From contig JALHMI010000018.1 in NCBI GenBank assembly GCA_022844125.1, positions 62,001 to 126,000 of the forward strand: DNA of 64,000 bases. The letters are read 5' to 3'. How positions within the stretch are numbered: position 1 is the stretch's first letter; the number at the start of each line of letters is the position of its first letter. The notes beneath the pieces are model-generated. The model was given only the letters and a program-made list of their open reading frames with translations. It ran no database searches and was not told the DNA's origin. The stretch comes from Pirellulales bacterium. Lineage in GTDB: Bacteria > Planctomycetota > Planctomycetia > Pirellulales > PALSA-1355. The translations under genes were made by a program, and so were the position numbers. This document shows positions 35,152-43,398 of the stretch, piece after piece.

Positions 35152-36516
35152 TCAAACAGCCGTGCGATTACTTCCCGCACGCCGTGCGGCAAGCAGCGAT
35201 GCCACGAGCAGCAGTCCCGCAATCCCGATATAAACGAGCACGGTTGACGATAGAATCCCGCTCATCGTAAAGCCGCGGTCGACCAACGCGCCAGGTACTG
35301 CCGCGCCCACGCCGGCCGCCAGCCAACCAATCATGTTCGTGAATCCCACGGCCTTGCCTCGGCTCTCAGCCGGCACGACGTCATACAGCGACGCCCAGAT
35401 GTTCGAGTCGTAAATACCCTTTCCAAACCCGAAGCACGTCATCGCCGCCAGGACCGTGTTCAATTCGGGCGTGACGCCCACCCAGTAAATGAACGGGGCT
35501 CCGAGCATTAGCCCCAGGGCTTGCACCATGCTCCGTCCGCCAGCGAATTGCTGCGAGAAGCGGTCGGCCAACAATCCACCGACGATCGCTCCAACCATGC
35601 TGGCGACTTGCATGAAAAAGTTTGCGGAGAAGGCGGCCGAGGCCAGATTCAAGTCATACTTCTCATACAAGAATGTCGGCATCCAGGTGATAAATACAAA
35701 GGCCACAAAGTTTGCGCCGCAAAAGGCCAGCACCAGAAACAGTGCGGCTGGGTTAAGCAGCAGCTCAAGGCCAAACTTGAATACATCGACAAATGTAGCC
35801 AGCGCCCCCGCCAGAAACCCGCGATTGGCGTTCGCGCCGGCCTCGATCGTGGGATGCACGGTATCCAGTTCACCAGCCTCGCGCCGTTCAGCCTCGTTTC
35901 GCTGCGGCTCGCGGATAAAAAACGCCAACACAATCCCAAGCAGCACGCCCGCAGCGCCTAGGATCGCAAACGGATAGCGCCAATCGCCAGTTGTCTGAGC
36001 CATCCACCCGGCGAACCACGCGCCGCCGATCGTACCGGCATAAACGCTCGTCTGATGCAGGCTCATCGCCCGGCTGCGTGTGCGTTTGGAATGATAGTCG
36101 CTCACCAGCGACATCGAAGCCGGAAAATAAAACGTTTCGCCGAACCCTTCGGCACCGCGCACGAACACAAAGTGCCAGAGCTTGGAGCAAGCGGCGGTGA
36201 ATCCCGTCACGATGCTCCACACGTACAGCCCGCCTAGGATCAGCATCTTCCGCGAGGTGCGGTCGCCAACGCCGCCAGCCAGGGGTGCGGAAAGGGCATA
36301 CACCCACATGAACGCCGAGGCGATATATCCTTGCTGCTCCTTGGTGAAATCAAACTCGCTTCCCAAGAGCGGCAACACGGCATTGATCGCCTGCCGGTCC
36401 GCATAGTTGAAGAAGCAGACGAACCACAGCATTCCGACGACGGCCCACTTGTACCAACCGCTGGTACCCTGCGTCGCTGGCGTCGAAACCTGGGAGTGAG
36501 AGTCCGATCGCTGCAT
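35152..36516 (-). CDS. MFS transporter, anion:cation symporter-like
   Basis: 454 residues with twelve predicted membrane segments. The N-terminal signature WFVCFFNYADRQAINAVLPLL and the loop GGVGDRTSRKMLILGG are typical of the ACS branch (hexuronate, sugar-acid and phthalate carriers). The middle loop (about 205-240) is longer and charged. Likely proton-coupled uptake of an organic anion. It is the last of three minus-strand genes (SMP-30, esterase, MFS) that may handle one lactone or ester substrate, but gaps of 66 and 121 bp leave the operon uncertain. Confidence 0.88.
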   Translation of the reverse strand: MQRSDSHSQVSTPATQGTSGWYKWAVVGMLWFVCFFNYADRQAINAVLPLLGSEFDFTKEQQGYIASAFMWVYALSAPLAGGVGDRTSRKMLILGGLYVWSIVTGFTAACSKLWHFVFVRGAEGFGETFYFPASMSLVSDYHSKRTRSRAMSLHQTSVYAGTIGGAWFAGWMAQTTGDWRYPFAILGAAGVLLGIVLAFFIREPQRNEAERREAGELDTVHPTIEAGANANRGFLAGALATFVDVFKFGLELLLNPAALFLVLAFCGANFVAFVFITWMPTFLYEKYDLNLASAAFSANFFMQVASMVGAIVGGLLADRFSQQFAGGRSMVQALGLMLGAPFIYWVGVTPELNTVLAAMTCFGFGKGIYDSNIWASLYDVVPAESRGKAVGFTNMIGWLAAGVGAAVPGALVDRGFTMSGILSSTVLVYIGIAGLLLVASLLAARRAGSNRTAV

Positions 36517-36637
36517 TAAAGGACCGTTCCGCTTAGGGGGAAGGCATCGAGTGACATGCCTGAAAGCTGGCAGCCAAGCCTAATGCGAATTGTGATGTCC
36601 TGCAAGGGTTGCGGCACGATGCGAGACCGCTAACGCC

Positions 36638-37522
36638 TCATTTCTTCGTCCGTGACTCAACCACATCCTTCCACAGCCACCTGAGCGACTCTGGCATGAT
36701 CGCTCCGCCGTGCTTGCCGTTGTGGCCGCCGTGCCCATACTCGAACACATAGTCGTATCCGGCAAACTTGAGTGCCGCGGCCATCTCCTGATTTGCCAGC
36801 GGCCAATTGCCATGCACGTTATCGAGATCCTCGTCGCCGTCCTGCAGAAACACTCGCAGCGGCTTGCGCTCGGTCTTGCGAATGATTGCCGGATAAACAT
36901 GCCCTCCGCGAATGTTCGTGAAGCTGCCCACGTGGCTCAGCACCTTGCGAAATAGGTCCGGCCGCTCCCAGGCCACGGTCCAGGCGCAGATCCCTCCCGA
37001 ACTGATCCCACAGATCGCCCGTTCTTCGGGCTTGTCGGTGAGATTGTAGCTGTCTGCCACTTCCGGCAGGATCTCCTTCTCCAGGAACGTCGCGTACTGC
37101 GGACTGACGGAGTCGTATTCGAAGCTGCGATTCTCACGTGGACCCGATCCGTCGACAGCACCAGGAATCTTACCCGGGTTGATGAAAATGCCGATCGTGA
37201 CCGGCATCTCGCCCTTATGAATCAGATTGTCAAACACGATCGGCACGCGGAAGTCACGCTCGCCGTCCACATACCATTGACCATCTTGAAACACCATCAC
37301 GCACGCCGGTTCGTCCGCCTTATACTGAGCGGGAACGTACACCCAGTACTCCCGCTCGGTGCCGGGAAACGCGCGCTTGCTTGTGAACGCATGCTTGGTG
37401 ACTTTTCCCTCGGGGACGCCGTCCCGACGCTTGGAGTCGGGGCCAAGTTCGTAGACGTCATGGGCAATGGCCAGCGAACCGAACGCAAGAAGAATCGCGA
37501 GTACTGCAAAGCTGCGGAACAT
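36638..37522 (-). CDS. Secreted esterase of the Fes/D family
   Basis: 294 residues. Signal peptide about 1-20. An alpha/beta hydrolase related to enterochelin esterase: REYWVYVPAQYKADEPACVMVFQDG near residue 57, the nucleophile elbow GISSGG at about 174-179, an Asp in FLQDGDEDLDN, and a likely catalytic His in EYGHGGHNGKHGG. Such secreted members are abundant in planctomycetes and may cleave carbohydrate esters. It lies between the SMP-30 and MFS genes on the same strand. Confidence 0.88.
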   Translation of the reverse strand: MFRSFAVLAILLAFGSLAIAHDVYELGPDSKRRDGVPEGKVTKHAFTSKRAFPGTEREYWVYVPAQYKADEPACVMVFQDGQWYVDGERDFRVPIVFDNLIHKGEMPVTIGIFINPGKIPGAVDGSGPRENRSFEYDSVSPQYATFLEKEILPEVADSYNLTDKPEERAICGISSGGICAWTVAWERPDLFRKVLSHVGSFTNIRGGHVYPAIIRKTERKPLRVFLQDGDEDLDNVHGNWPLANQEMAAALKFAGYDYVFEYGHGGHNGKHGGAIMPESLRWLWKDVVESRTKK

Positions 37523-37588
37523 GTGGATTCTTTCTAAGTTGTTAATTCGATGTGGAAGCGAAGCCCCGCATAGTTTCTCGACGCCGGT

Positions 37589-38563
37589 TTACTTTTCGGC
37601 CTTCGGCAGGATATCGAGCCCCGGAACGCCCAAGTCGAGTCGAAACAATCCGCCCCCGCCGGCTTCGGCGCCAAGACCGCCGGTGACGAACAGTTGATCG
37701 CGCTTCGGTCCGCCAAACGCGACGTTGCTGGTTGTGACATTGCCGCCACCGTAGCGCCGCACGAGTTTGCCCGTCGGATCCAGCACCTGCACCTGCTTCA
37801 TTCCGTAGTGCGCGACATACAGATTGCCATCCGCGTCCAGGCACATACCGTCAGGCTGATTGTCGATCTGGCCAGTTGAGGTATCCTTCGTCGGCAGATC
37901 GGCGAACACTCTGCGGTTGCCAATCTTCCCTGGCGACAACACGTCGTACACCAGGACGCGGTTCTTTTTGCTCTCGGCCAGATACAGCTTCTTGCCGTCG
38001 GGCGTCAGGACGATGCCGTTCGGAAAGGCGAGCTTGCTGTCGCAGAGATGCGTCTTGCCCTGACTGTCCACATAGTGCACGGTGCCGATTGGATTAACGT
38101 CGCTCGATTCACCCGGATCGCTGAAATAGAAACCGCCATGGGGCGTATCGAGCGTGAGGTCGTTCGGCCCGCGTAGCGGCTTAGCGTCGCACTTGTCCGA
38201 GGCATTGGCCAGCAGGCTGCCATCGGCCGCCAGGTGCAGCACGGCGTGCCGGCTGGCGTCGCAAACCAGGTGCGTGCCGTCGGCCAAAATCTTGTGCCCA
38301 TTCGGAGCGCCGGTTTCCGCCCAGACCTTGTTGTTGCCGTCGAGCGTGAACTCGACAAGCACCTTGCCGTGCGAGATGTAGCCCCGGCCGTCGGCATCAA
38401 ACACGACGCCTTCGCAGTAATTGTCGACTTCGAACAACTTCACTGGCTGAACGGCGTCGCTGGCCGGCAATTCGGCGGCCAGCGCGGGCCAGGTGAATGT
38501 CCCCAGTGCGAGCGCGAAAAATGCCGCAACCTTGCGGTGCAAGTGGCGTCGAGATGTGTTCAA
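37589..38563 (-). CDS. Secreted SMP-30/gluconolactonase-like protein
   Basis: 324 residues if translation starts at the TTG at 38563, which has AGGAG eight bases upstream; another TTG lies at 38590. A signal peptide covers about 5-30 (ALGTFTWPALAAE). The propeller motifs are present: EVDNYCEGVVFDADGRGYIS, LRGPNDLTLDTPHGGFYFSD, FPNGIVLTPDGKKLYLAESKKNRV, NQPDGMCLDADGNLYVAHYG. Metal ligands seem kept (Glu in YCEG, Asn in GPND, Asn in FPNG, Asp in QPDG). Likely a periplasmic lactonase. The right copy of the long repeat begins about 126 bp upstream. Confidence 0.87.
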   Translation of the reverse strand: MNTSRRHLHRKVAAFFALALGTFTWPALAAELPASDAVQPVKLFEVDNYCEGVVFDADGRGYISHGKVLVEFTLDGNNKVWAETGAPNGHKILADGTHLVCDASRHAVLHLAADGSLLANASDKCDAKPLRGPNDLTLDTPHGGFYFSDPGESSDVNPIGTVHYVDSQGKTHLCDSKLAFPNGIVLTPDGKKLYLAESKKNRVLVYDVLSPGKIGNRRVFADLPTKDTSTGQIDNQPDGMCLDADGNLYVAHYGMKQVQVLDPTGKLVRRYGGGNVTTSNVAFGGPKRDQLFVTGGLGAEAGGGGLFRLDLGVPGLDILPKAEK

Positions 38564-39070
38564 GGTGGCAACTCCTGGTGATAGCGGCAAGGCGAGGACT
38601 TGTGATCCGGAGCAGGGAATTGGGTCTTAGGCTAACCCCCTTCCACGGGCGTCGCAAGCAGCGGCGCGGATGAGGAGGTCGGGCGCTTTTTTCCCGGCTG
38701 TTTTTGAGCATTCGATTTTTTGGGTGTGTGGAATTAGAAACGCGCGCAAATGCTGTTTCGGCGCCACACACACGCCCGCTTGTGCCGGGTTTTGAGTTGT
38801 GCGGCCTCTCCAGTTTTCCAAGTGCGTCGGCATGGTGGCAGCCATCAGGTGGCGATAGGGTGCTCTATACATATTCATCTGAACGTACCATATCCGAACT
38901 CCTGGCCTGATTTCTAGAGTCGGTGGACACCTGGGCGGTGTGCGCCGTGCGCACGCGAGTGCGTTGGACCTGAAAGAGTTGCGCCGGCAGCGCGCCACAC
39001 ACGCGGGCAAGGGCGAATCGGGATGCGATTTTTTCAGATGCGGCCGATACTGGCTGCCGCAAAGTAGCAG

Positions 39071-39085
39071 GCACACGCCGTGTGC
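39071..39085. repeat. REP-like palindrome in right copy (inner)
   Basis: GCACACG-C-CGTGTGC; counterpart of the left-copy palindrome at 25920-25934 on the opposite strand. Confidence 0.85.
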
Positions 39086-39173
39086 CGTCGCTGCAGGAGC
39101 AAAGAGCTTGCCATTGTCAGTTGGTTGATGCGTTGGGCATTCTCGATGCGGGGCTTTCTCCACTTCAGTTACG

Positions 39174-39188
39174 GCACACGGCGTGTGC
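39174..39188. repeat. REP-like palindrome in right copy (outer)
   Basis: GCACACG-G-CGTGTGC, 103 bp from the inner palindrome. Confidence 0.85.
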
Positions 39189-39236
39189 TTACTACTTTGT
39201 TCGCTGCGCGGCAGCGAGGCTGCCTGCCCGGCAAAT

Positions 39237-39252
39237 GCACGACTCGTCGTGC
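39237..39252. terminator. Hairpin after the minus-strand gene at 39277
   Basis: GCACGAC-TC-GTCGTGC is a perfect inverted repeat 24 bp beyond the stop of the next gene. Spacer is short and no clear T-run follows on the minus strand, so this is a weak terminator call. Confidence 0.35.
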
Positions 39253-39276
39253 GAGTGCTGTGTTCGGCGAATGCTG

Positions 39277-40263
39277 TTATTCTGAAAGCAGTTCGAGGCG
39301 TTCCTGGGCATTGAGCACCGCGCTGTGCGCCTTTTCAAGTTGGCGCTGCCCTGGGTCTAGGGCCCAGCGTCCCGAGGCGGTCTTGAAGACGCCACACAAG
39401 GATGACGTGTGACCTGTTGAAGCAGCGTCGTACATCGCATCCAACAACCCCGCCTTCGCCAATTGATCCGCCAGGATATCGGCATACCGAAGTTGGACCT
39501 CACTAAGCTCCTCGGCGAGTTCACTGGCTTCGGCATCGCCCTTCAGATAGAGTCCGACTTGCGATTGAGCGACGCCAGCAGGCACCACGCTGCTGCGAGA
39601 AAATAGGGATTTCGACCTGGTTCTGGCGCCGCAGGAGATGGTGCACCAGCCCCCCCTCCAGGAATGCGGAACGGTCGCCAGGAAAGTGAATTCTGCGGCG
39701 CCCTCCAGAGAAGCCGCCCGGGACGGTTTCAGCTTGAAAAACACGCCGTGCTGATGATCGATGGTTCCGCTGGCAATGACGAGCGCCCGGGGAGCGATCT
39801 CCTTGTAGTGGTTCGTACGCGTGTGCTTGGTTCCTTTGTTCACTGACAAGCCGCCGCCAACTCCCTGGTAGCCCACGGTGGCACCGATGTTTCCGCCCTT
39901 GCTGTACTCGGTGGTGTCGGTGATCTCGATCTGATCGTCCGCCACCGCGCTTTCGAGGATCGTGTTCGGCAGGTAGTCTTGGAATTTCAGCTTCCGGTCG
40001 GGACTGGCGATGATGTACATGAAATCCACCACGTCCGATTCAACTCCCGCCACGATTCTGGCGGAAACCCGAAACTTGGCTTCGATGACCTTGAGCGTAG
40101 GATTCGATTCGGCAAATCCCGCCGGCGAGACGTCTCGACATTCAACGGTCAACGGCAAGTCAAACACGACCTTGGCGGGGTCGCTAGAAAAAGGCGGTGC
40201 CGAATTCGCAGCAACAAATAAAGATGCTGCAATCAAAGTGACCAAACCAGCCAACTTGAACAT
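39277..40263 (-). CDS. Secreted protein of unknown function
   Basis: 328 residues from the ATG at 40263, which opens directly into a signal peptide (about 1-22, ASLFVAANSAPP). The mature part is beta-rich (about 30-230) with a Gly/Asn-rich section GGNIGATVGYQGVGGGLSVN, three Cys in a short stretch (WCTISCGA and a later SSLCGV), and a helical C-terminal end with AKAGLLDAMYDAA. No family is recognised. It is divergent from the ArsR gene with a 253-bp shared upstream region. Confidence 0.6.
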   Translation of the reverse strand: MFKLAGLVTLIAASLFVAANSAPPFSSDPAKVVFDLPLTVECRDVSPAGFAESNPTLKVIEAKFRVSARIVAGVESDVVDFMYIIASPDRKLKFQDYLPNTILESAVADDQIEITDTTEYSKGGNIGATVGYQGVGGGLSVNKGTKHTRTNHYKEIAPRALVIASGTIDHQHGVFFKLKPSRAASLEGAAEFTFLATVPHSWRGGWCTISCGARTRSKSLFSRSSVVPAGVAQSQVGLYLKGDAEASELAEELSEVQLRYADILADQLAKAGLLDAMYDAASTGHTSSLCGVFKTASGRWALDPGQRQLEKAHSAVLNAQERLELLSE

Positions 40264-40516
40264 GTTCGACCCCACACCCAGGTTGTGGACTTCAACGAGC
40301 TTAAAGGTGGCGAACTGTATCGCCGAAAGTGCGGGCAGGTCAATAAGGATCGCAGCGTCCGCAGGGAGTGATAGCTTGGCATTCGGCGGGGTTGCCAGAT
40401 AGTTCGGCCTTGGACGGCTAACCCGCCGCAGCAGGCAATTGGGCGAAAGAGTGGGGCGCATCCAATTGCTAAAGGCTGGGATTGACGGGTCGTCAGCTCA
40501 CGATACATTGACATAA

Positions 40517-40828
40517 ATGAAGACCCGTGCAGTCAAGGTGCTCGACCTGGAAGTGCTGGCTAAAGCAGCCGAGTGCCTGCGGACGTTGGCTCACCCGGTG
40601 CGACTCCGCATGGTGCAACTGCTGCTGAACGGCACGTATTCGGTGGGGGAACTAGCCGAGTCGTGCGAGATTCCCAGCCACGTCGCATCCGAACATCTCC
40701 GCCTGATGCAACATTGTGGTTTTCTGTCGCGAACCCAACAGGGGCGATACACCTACTACGAGATCGCAGAACCTCATCTGGCGGACATCATGGAATGCAT
40801 CGAGGAGCGATTCGGCAAAGGGAAGTAG
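40517..40828 (+). CDS. ArsR-family transcriptional regulator
   Basis: 103 residues, one winged helix-turn-helix domain: LRTLAHPVRLRMVQLLLNG (about 22-40), the recognition region VGELAESCEIPSHVASEHLRLM (about 44-65) and the wing GFLSRTQQGRYTYYEI. The metal-binding ELCVCDL motif of ArsR/SmtB is absent; one Cys (SCEIPS) lies near that place. The C-terminal part has MECIEERFG. It could sense thiols, redox state or another ligand. The perfect palindrome at 40852-40873 lies right after it, before csrA. Confidence 0.85.
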   Translation: MKTRAVKVLDLEVLAKAAECLRTLAHPVRLRMVQLLLNGTYSVGELAESCEIPSHVASEHLRLMQHCGFLSRTQQGRYTYYEIAEPHLADIMECIEERFGKGK

Positions 40829-40851
40829 TTTTTTTTGCTTTCAGCTATCGT

Positions 40852-40873
40852 CATGTCGTGAAATCACGACATG
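40852..40873. promoter_or_regulatory. Perfect 22-bp inverted repeat before csrA
   Basis: CATGTCGTG, four bases AAAT, then CACGACATG: 9-bp perfect arms. It lies 23 bp after the arsR stop and 40 bp before the csrA start. It could be the operator of the ArsR protein or a hairpin ending its mRNA; a T-rich run lies before it, not after, which favours the operator reading. Confidence 0.55.
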
Positions 40874-40913
40874 TATTAGGGTCTGGTTCGATCCAATCAT
40901 GGAGGGCAGGGAG

Positions 40914-41108
40914 ATGCTTGTGCTTAGCAGAAAAATAGGGGAGACGATCACCATCGGTGACAATATCAAGATCAGCGTCATCCGGCTCGAAGGCGGTCGG
41001 GTTCGCCTGGGAATTGACGCTCCAAGCGAAGTGCGGATCTTGCGAGCCGAACTCGAAAAGTTCCTGGCAGGGTCCAGCGAGGATGCGAAGCAGGCAGCCT
41101 CGAACTAG
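40914..41108 (+). CDS. csrA: CsrA/RsmA RNA-binding regulator
   Basis: 64 residues. The frame is open upstream, but the ATG at 40914 starts exactly at the conserved MLVLSRKIGETI and has GGAGGGCAGGGAG just before it. The RNA-contact residues are present: Leu/Arg in LVLSRK near the start and the later VRLGIDAPSEVRILRAEL. The final AEDAK-like tail is short. CsrA dimers bind GGA motifs in mRNA leaders to control translation. Its pairing with an arsR gene suggests that this copy is environmentally controlled. Confidence 0.93.
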   Translation: MLVLSRKIGETITIGDNIKISVIRLEGGRVRLGIDAPSEVRILRAELEKFLAGSSEDAKQAASN

Positions 41109-41254
41109 TCGGGAGGCAGAAGTCGACGACGAACGGCGGGCGTTCAATACAACAGCCCGCTCAAGCGGGGCAGCAACCGAGCGGGCTGAGGCAGTCCGCC
41201 AGACGAAGCGGCGTGTTGGCAATTGCGTTCATCGCAGCACAACGGCGATACTAC

Positions 41255-41458
41255 ATGTCAATCACTGAGCAACCACGGCGTAGTTTTCCGGCGACCAGGG
41301 AAGACGATTGGCTGTCCGTACTCGATCCGAGCCGACCGACCTATGCGTGCCCTCACTGCAAGCAATTGGCGATGCAGTTTTACACTCGGATTCCAGGCGA
41401 ACCGGAGCGGGAGGATGTATACCGTTGCTGCTGCTGTGGCTCGACTTGGGAACTGTAA
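41255..41458 (+). CDS. Small zinc-ribbon protein
   Basis: 67 residues from the ATG at 41255. Its centre has YACPHC and, after 20 residues, YRCCCCGSTWEL: two CxxC knuckles that would form a zinc ribbon. The rest is short and charged. Similar ribbons occur in nucleic-acid-binding and adaptor proteins; no specific family is recognised. It follows csrA after 146 bp. Confidence 0.6.
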   Translation: MSITEQPRRSFPATREDDWLSVLDPSRPTYACPHCKQLAMQFYTRIPGEPEREDVYRCCCCGSTWEL

Positions 41459-41564
41459 GAGAAATTGATTCTGCCACAAATCGTGGCTTTCTGAGTTCGG
41501 ATCAGGGTTGGCGTTCAATGCCCCCCGGTTCGGTCGATTAAGTGACGATGTCGAGCTGTTTCGC

Positions 41565-41735
41565 TCAGCGGCTACGCGTTCGAACCAGCTGAACGACGGT
41601 GCAGACCGCCGGCTCGACAAAATCGAGCGGGATCATGACGACTGCCAGGAGAAAGAAGAAAGGCTCGTCGTCATTCGGACCAAAGGAATCTCGAAACACA
41701 GCATAGATGACGTTGTGCGTTACGACACACGCCAC
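41565..41735 (-). pseudogene. Possible small membrane-protein ORF or gene remnant
   Basis: On the minus strand a frame reads ACVVTHNVIYAVFRDSF and PFFFLLAVVMIPLDFVEPAV before a TGA at 41565, which looks like coding sequence with one membrane segment. The only start inside is a GTG at 41735; further upstream the frame has sensible codons to 41771 and then a TAA at 41772, itself preceded in frame by an ATG. It is either a 56-residue protein or the end of a gene broken by a nonsense change. It would follow the macro-domain gene on the same strand. Confidence 0.3.
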
Positions 41736-41814
41736 CCAGGCGGCGACGATCTCGGGGTCAAACGCAGCACTTTATCGAGCACGTCGCTTCACCCTGCAGG
41801 GCATCTGAGGTCGT

Positions 41815-42306
41815 TCACGTAACGCCCGGCTCGTTGGCTTGCACGCCCTTTTGATAGTGGGTGTAGACGTACACTGGAATATCCAGGTCGCCCAGATTGG
41901 CCTGGATGTGTGGCAGAACCTCGGACCACTGGAGTCCACCGACACCGGTCGCCAGTCTGGGCAAGGCGATGCTCTTGATGTCGCCTTTCTCCAGTTCGTG
42001 TCGAAGCCGCCGCAAGCTGTGATTGACGTTGGCGGTGGTCGCTTTGCCCGGCTTGGCGCCCGGATGGTGCTCACCTTCCTGGGTCATCAGATTGAAGATT
42101 CGAGCACCAAAACCACCCCACGACCAAAGTTCGCCCGGCTTCGGATGGCTTTGGTGGGCGAAGTGTCGAAAGTCCTTGGACATCATCGGCCATTTCTCAC
42201 GCAAGGCTGCGGCAAGCCCCTGGTCGAAGTGGTCGTTCGGTGCGACGCCGTGAGCGATCGCCTGGGCCTTCGTGAGTAGAATGTCGCCGGATACTTCGTG
42301 AATCAT
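41815..42306 (-). CDS. Macro-domain protein
   Basis: 163 residues from the ATG at 42306. The macro fold is recognisable: IHEVSGDILLTKAQAIAHGVAPND (strand 1 and the ADP-ribose-binding loop), RIFNLMTQEG, and LPRLATGVGGLQWSEVLPHI, where the Gly-rich loop binds the diphosphate. The Asn-Asn of MacroD-type hydrolases is not evident; AHGV after QAI resembles the ALC1/DarG-like or Poa1p-like group. Likely binds or hydrolyses ADP-ribose derivatives. No partner toxin (DarT) is visible next to it. Same strand as the DsrE-like gene, 52 bp downstream of it. Confidence 0.75.
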   Translation of the reverse strand: MIHEVSGDILLTKAQAIAHGVAPNDHFDQGLAAALREKWPMMSKDFRHFAHQSHPKPGELWSWGGFGARIFNLMTQEGEHHPGAKPGKATTANVNHSLRRLRHELEKGDIKSIALPRLATGVGGLQWSEVLPHIQANLGDLDIPVYVYTHYQKGVQANEPGVT

Positions 42307-42358
42307 GGTTGTCTCATTGTGGGAGAGTTGGAAGAGCAGATTGCGAACAGTGTTGATC

Positions 42359-42817
42359 TCAGTAGTCCAGAATCTTGTCGGCGTCGAGCAGCATTTTTCC
42401 CAGGACTTGCTCCGATGCAATCTCGGCATTCCGCTTCAGTGACATGTCACCAATGTGTGCCGAGTGAGCGCAGTGCGGGCACAGAAGCACCTTCCCACCA
42501 GCCCCGGTGAAGTCTTCATAGTGCTTAGCCAGCGTGGTAGGATTCGAAGCCCAGGTCATATCGAGGTCTTGGCGTCGTTCGGCGAGCCGCACTCCCTCCA
42601 GATCGAGGAACAGTGTGACTTGAGCGCCCGACTTTTGCATTAACGTGCCGAGTTTGACCGCCATAAAGCAGCGATGCAGATCGTCAGTGAAGTGCGATAG
42701 ATGCACGACGATCTGCTGGGCGTCCTTGGGGGACTCCGGGGTGCCAGCCATCGTGGCTCGTGCGGAGTGTATCGCCACGAACGCTACCAGCAAACAGAGG
42801 TATGCCAGCTTCTTCAC
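42359..42817 (-). CDS. Periplasmic DsrE/DsrF-like protein
   Basis: 152 residues from a GTG with AGGAGAC upstream. A signal peptide covers about 1-22. The DsrE-like fold is suggested by VVHLSHFTDDLHRCFMAVKLGTLMQKSGAQVTLFLDLEGV and the later VLLCPHCAHSAHI, where DsrE proteins often carry their active Cys. Proteins of this class take part in sulfur relay or act as small oxidoreductase-like sensors. The export signal is unusual for a sulfur carrier but common in planctomycetes. Confidence 0.7.
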   Translation of the reverse strand: MKKLAYLCLLVAFVAIHSARATMAGTPESPKDAQQIVVHLSHFTDDLHRCFMAVKLGTLMQKSGAQVTLFLDLEGVRLAERRQDLDMTWASNPTTLAKHYEDFTGAGGKVLLCPHCAHSAHIGDMSLKRNAEIASEQVLGKMLLDADKILDY

Positions 42818-43116
42818 GGGGTTGTCTCCTGGTCGTTGGCAATCTGAATCGAGGTCCGCCTAGTACCAACGCAACTTGCATACCGACTAGCGAGTGACGG
42901 ATAAAGGCCATGGGCTGAGCAGATTCAGCTTGCAGGTCATCGTGAAGGTGTGCGGCAACGCATGATGATGTGCGGATAGCGCTCGCTGGTCACTGCATTT
43001 ACGCGGGATCACGATTGTTAGGACATTTTCTGAATCATGCGCTGAACTGGTCAAAAAAACCGCCCGTTGCTAGGATCGTTGGGATAACGAGTTACGTCCT
43101 TTCGAGGTGCCCAGGC

Positions 43117-43365
43117 ATGAATGAGAGACTGTTGCGGGAAGCCGCCGCATGGTGGCAAGTCGAACACGAGAACAATCCTTCTGAGCAGAACGCTCGGATG
43201 CTCTCCATCTTGGAATGGCTGGTTGATGCCACGCCGCAGGAGCGGGAAGAGTGGTTCGACAGTACAGGTGGCTGCGAAGCAGAGATGGCGAAGGCTGTCT
43301 TGAATGGAATCGCTGACGATGCCCCTGCAGCTGCGCTGGAAGTCCTGACGGAATTGAGCCGCTGA
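43117..43365 (+). CDS. Small protein, unknown
   Basis: 82 residues from the ATG at 43117 (the ORF is open upstream but without good start). All-helical composition: AAAWWQVEHENNPSEQNARML and a C-terminal half rich in Ala and acidic residues. No signal peptide, no domain. It begins a run of three plus-strand small genes. Confidence 0.45.
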   Translation: MNERLLREAAAWWQVEHENNPSEQNARMLSILEWLVDATPQEREEWFDSTGGCEAEMAKAVLNGIADDAPAAALEVLTELSR

Positions 43366-43398
43366 GTGCAGAGCAGCGCCTTCCCATTGAGGTAGCAC

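Larger units (their letters stand above)
38689..39197 (-). repeat. Right copy of the long inverted repeat
   Basis: 509 bp, reverse complement of the left copy, with exact identity over 38689-39074. The inner end (TTTTCCCGGCTG at 38689) faces the SMP-30 gene; the outer end GTGTGCTTACTACTT ends at 39197. One 103-bp unit lies between palindromes at 39071-39085 and 39174-39188. Beyond 38689 inward and 39197 outward the two sites share no extended similarity. Confidence 0.95.

Noticed and set aside
25703-39197. Composite transposon made of two inverted insertion sequences
   Set aside because: The repeats encode no transposase, have no terminal inverted repeats, and no target-site duplication could be recognised at their ends.
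40878-40895. tRNA-like T-loop GGTTCGATCC before csrA
   Set aside because: The flanking bases do not form a T-stem and no acceptor or anticodon arm is found around it.
41508-41822. 104-codon plus-strand ORF after the zinc-ribbon gene
   Set aside because: It lies opposite the more protein-like minus-strand frame at 41565-41771 and has no start signal or domain.
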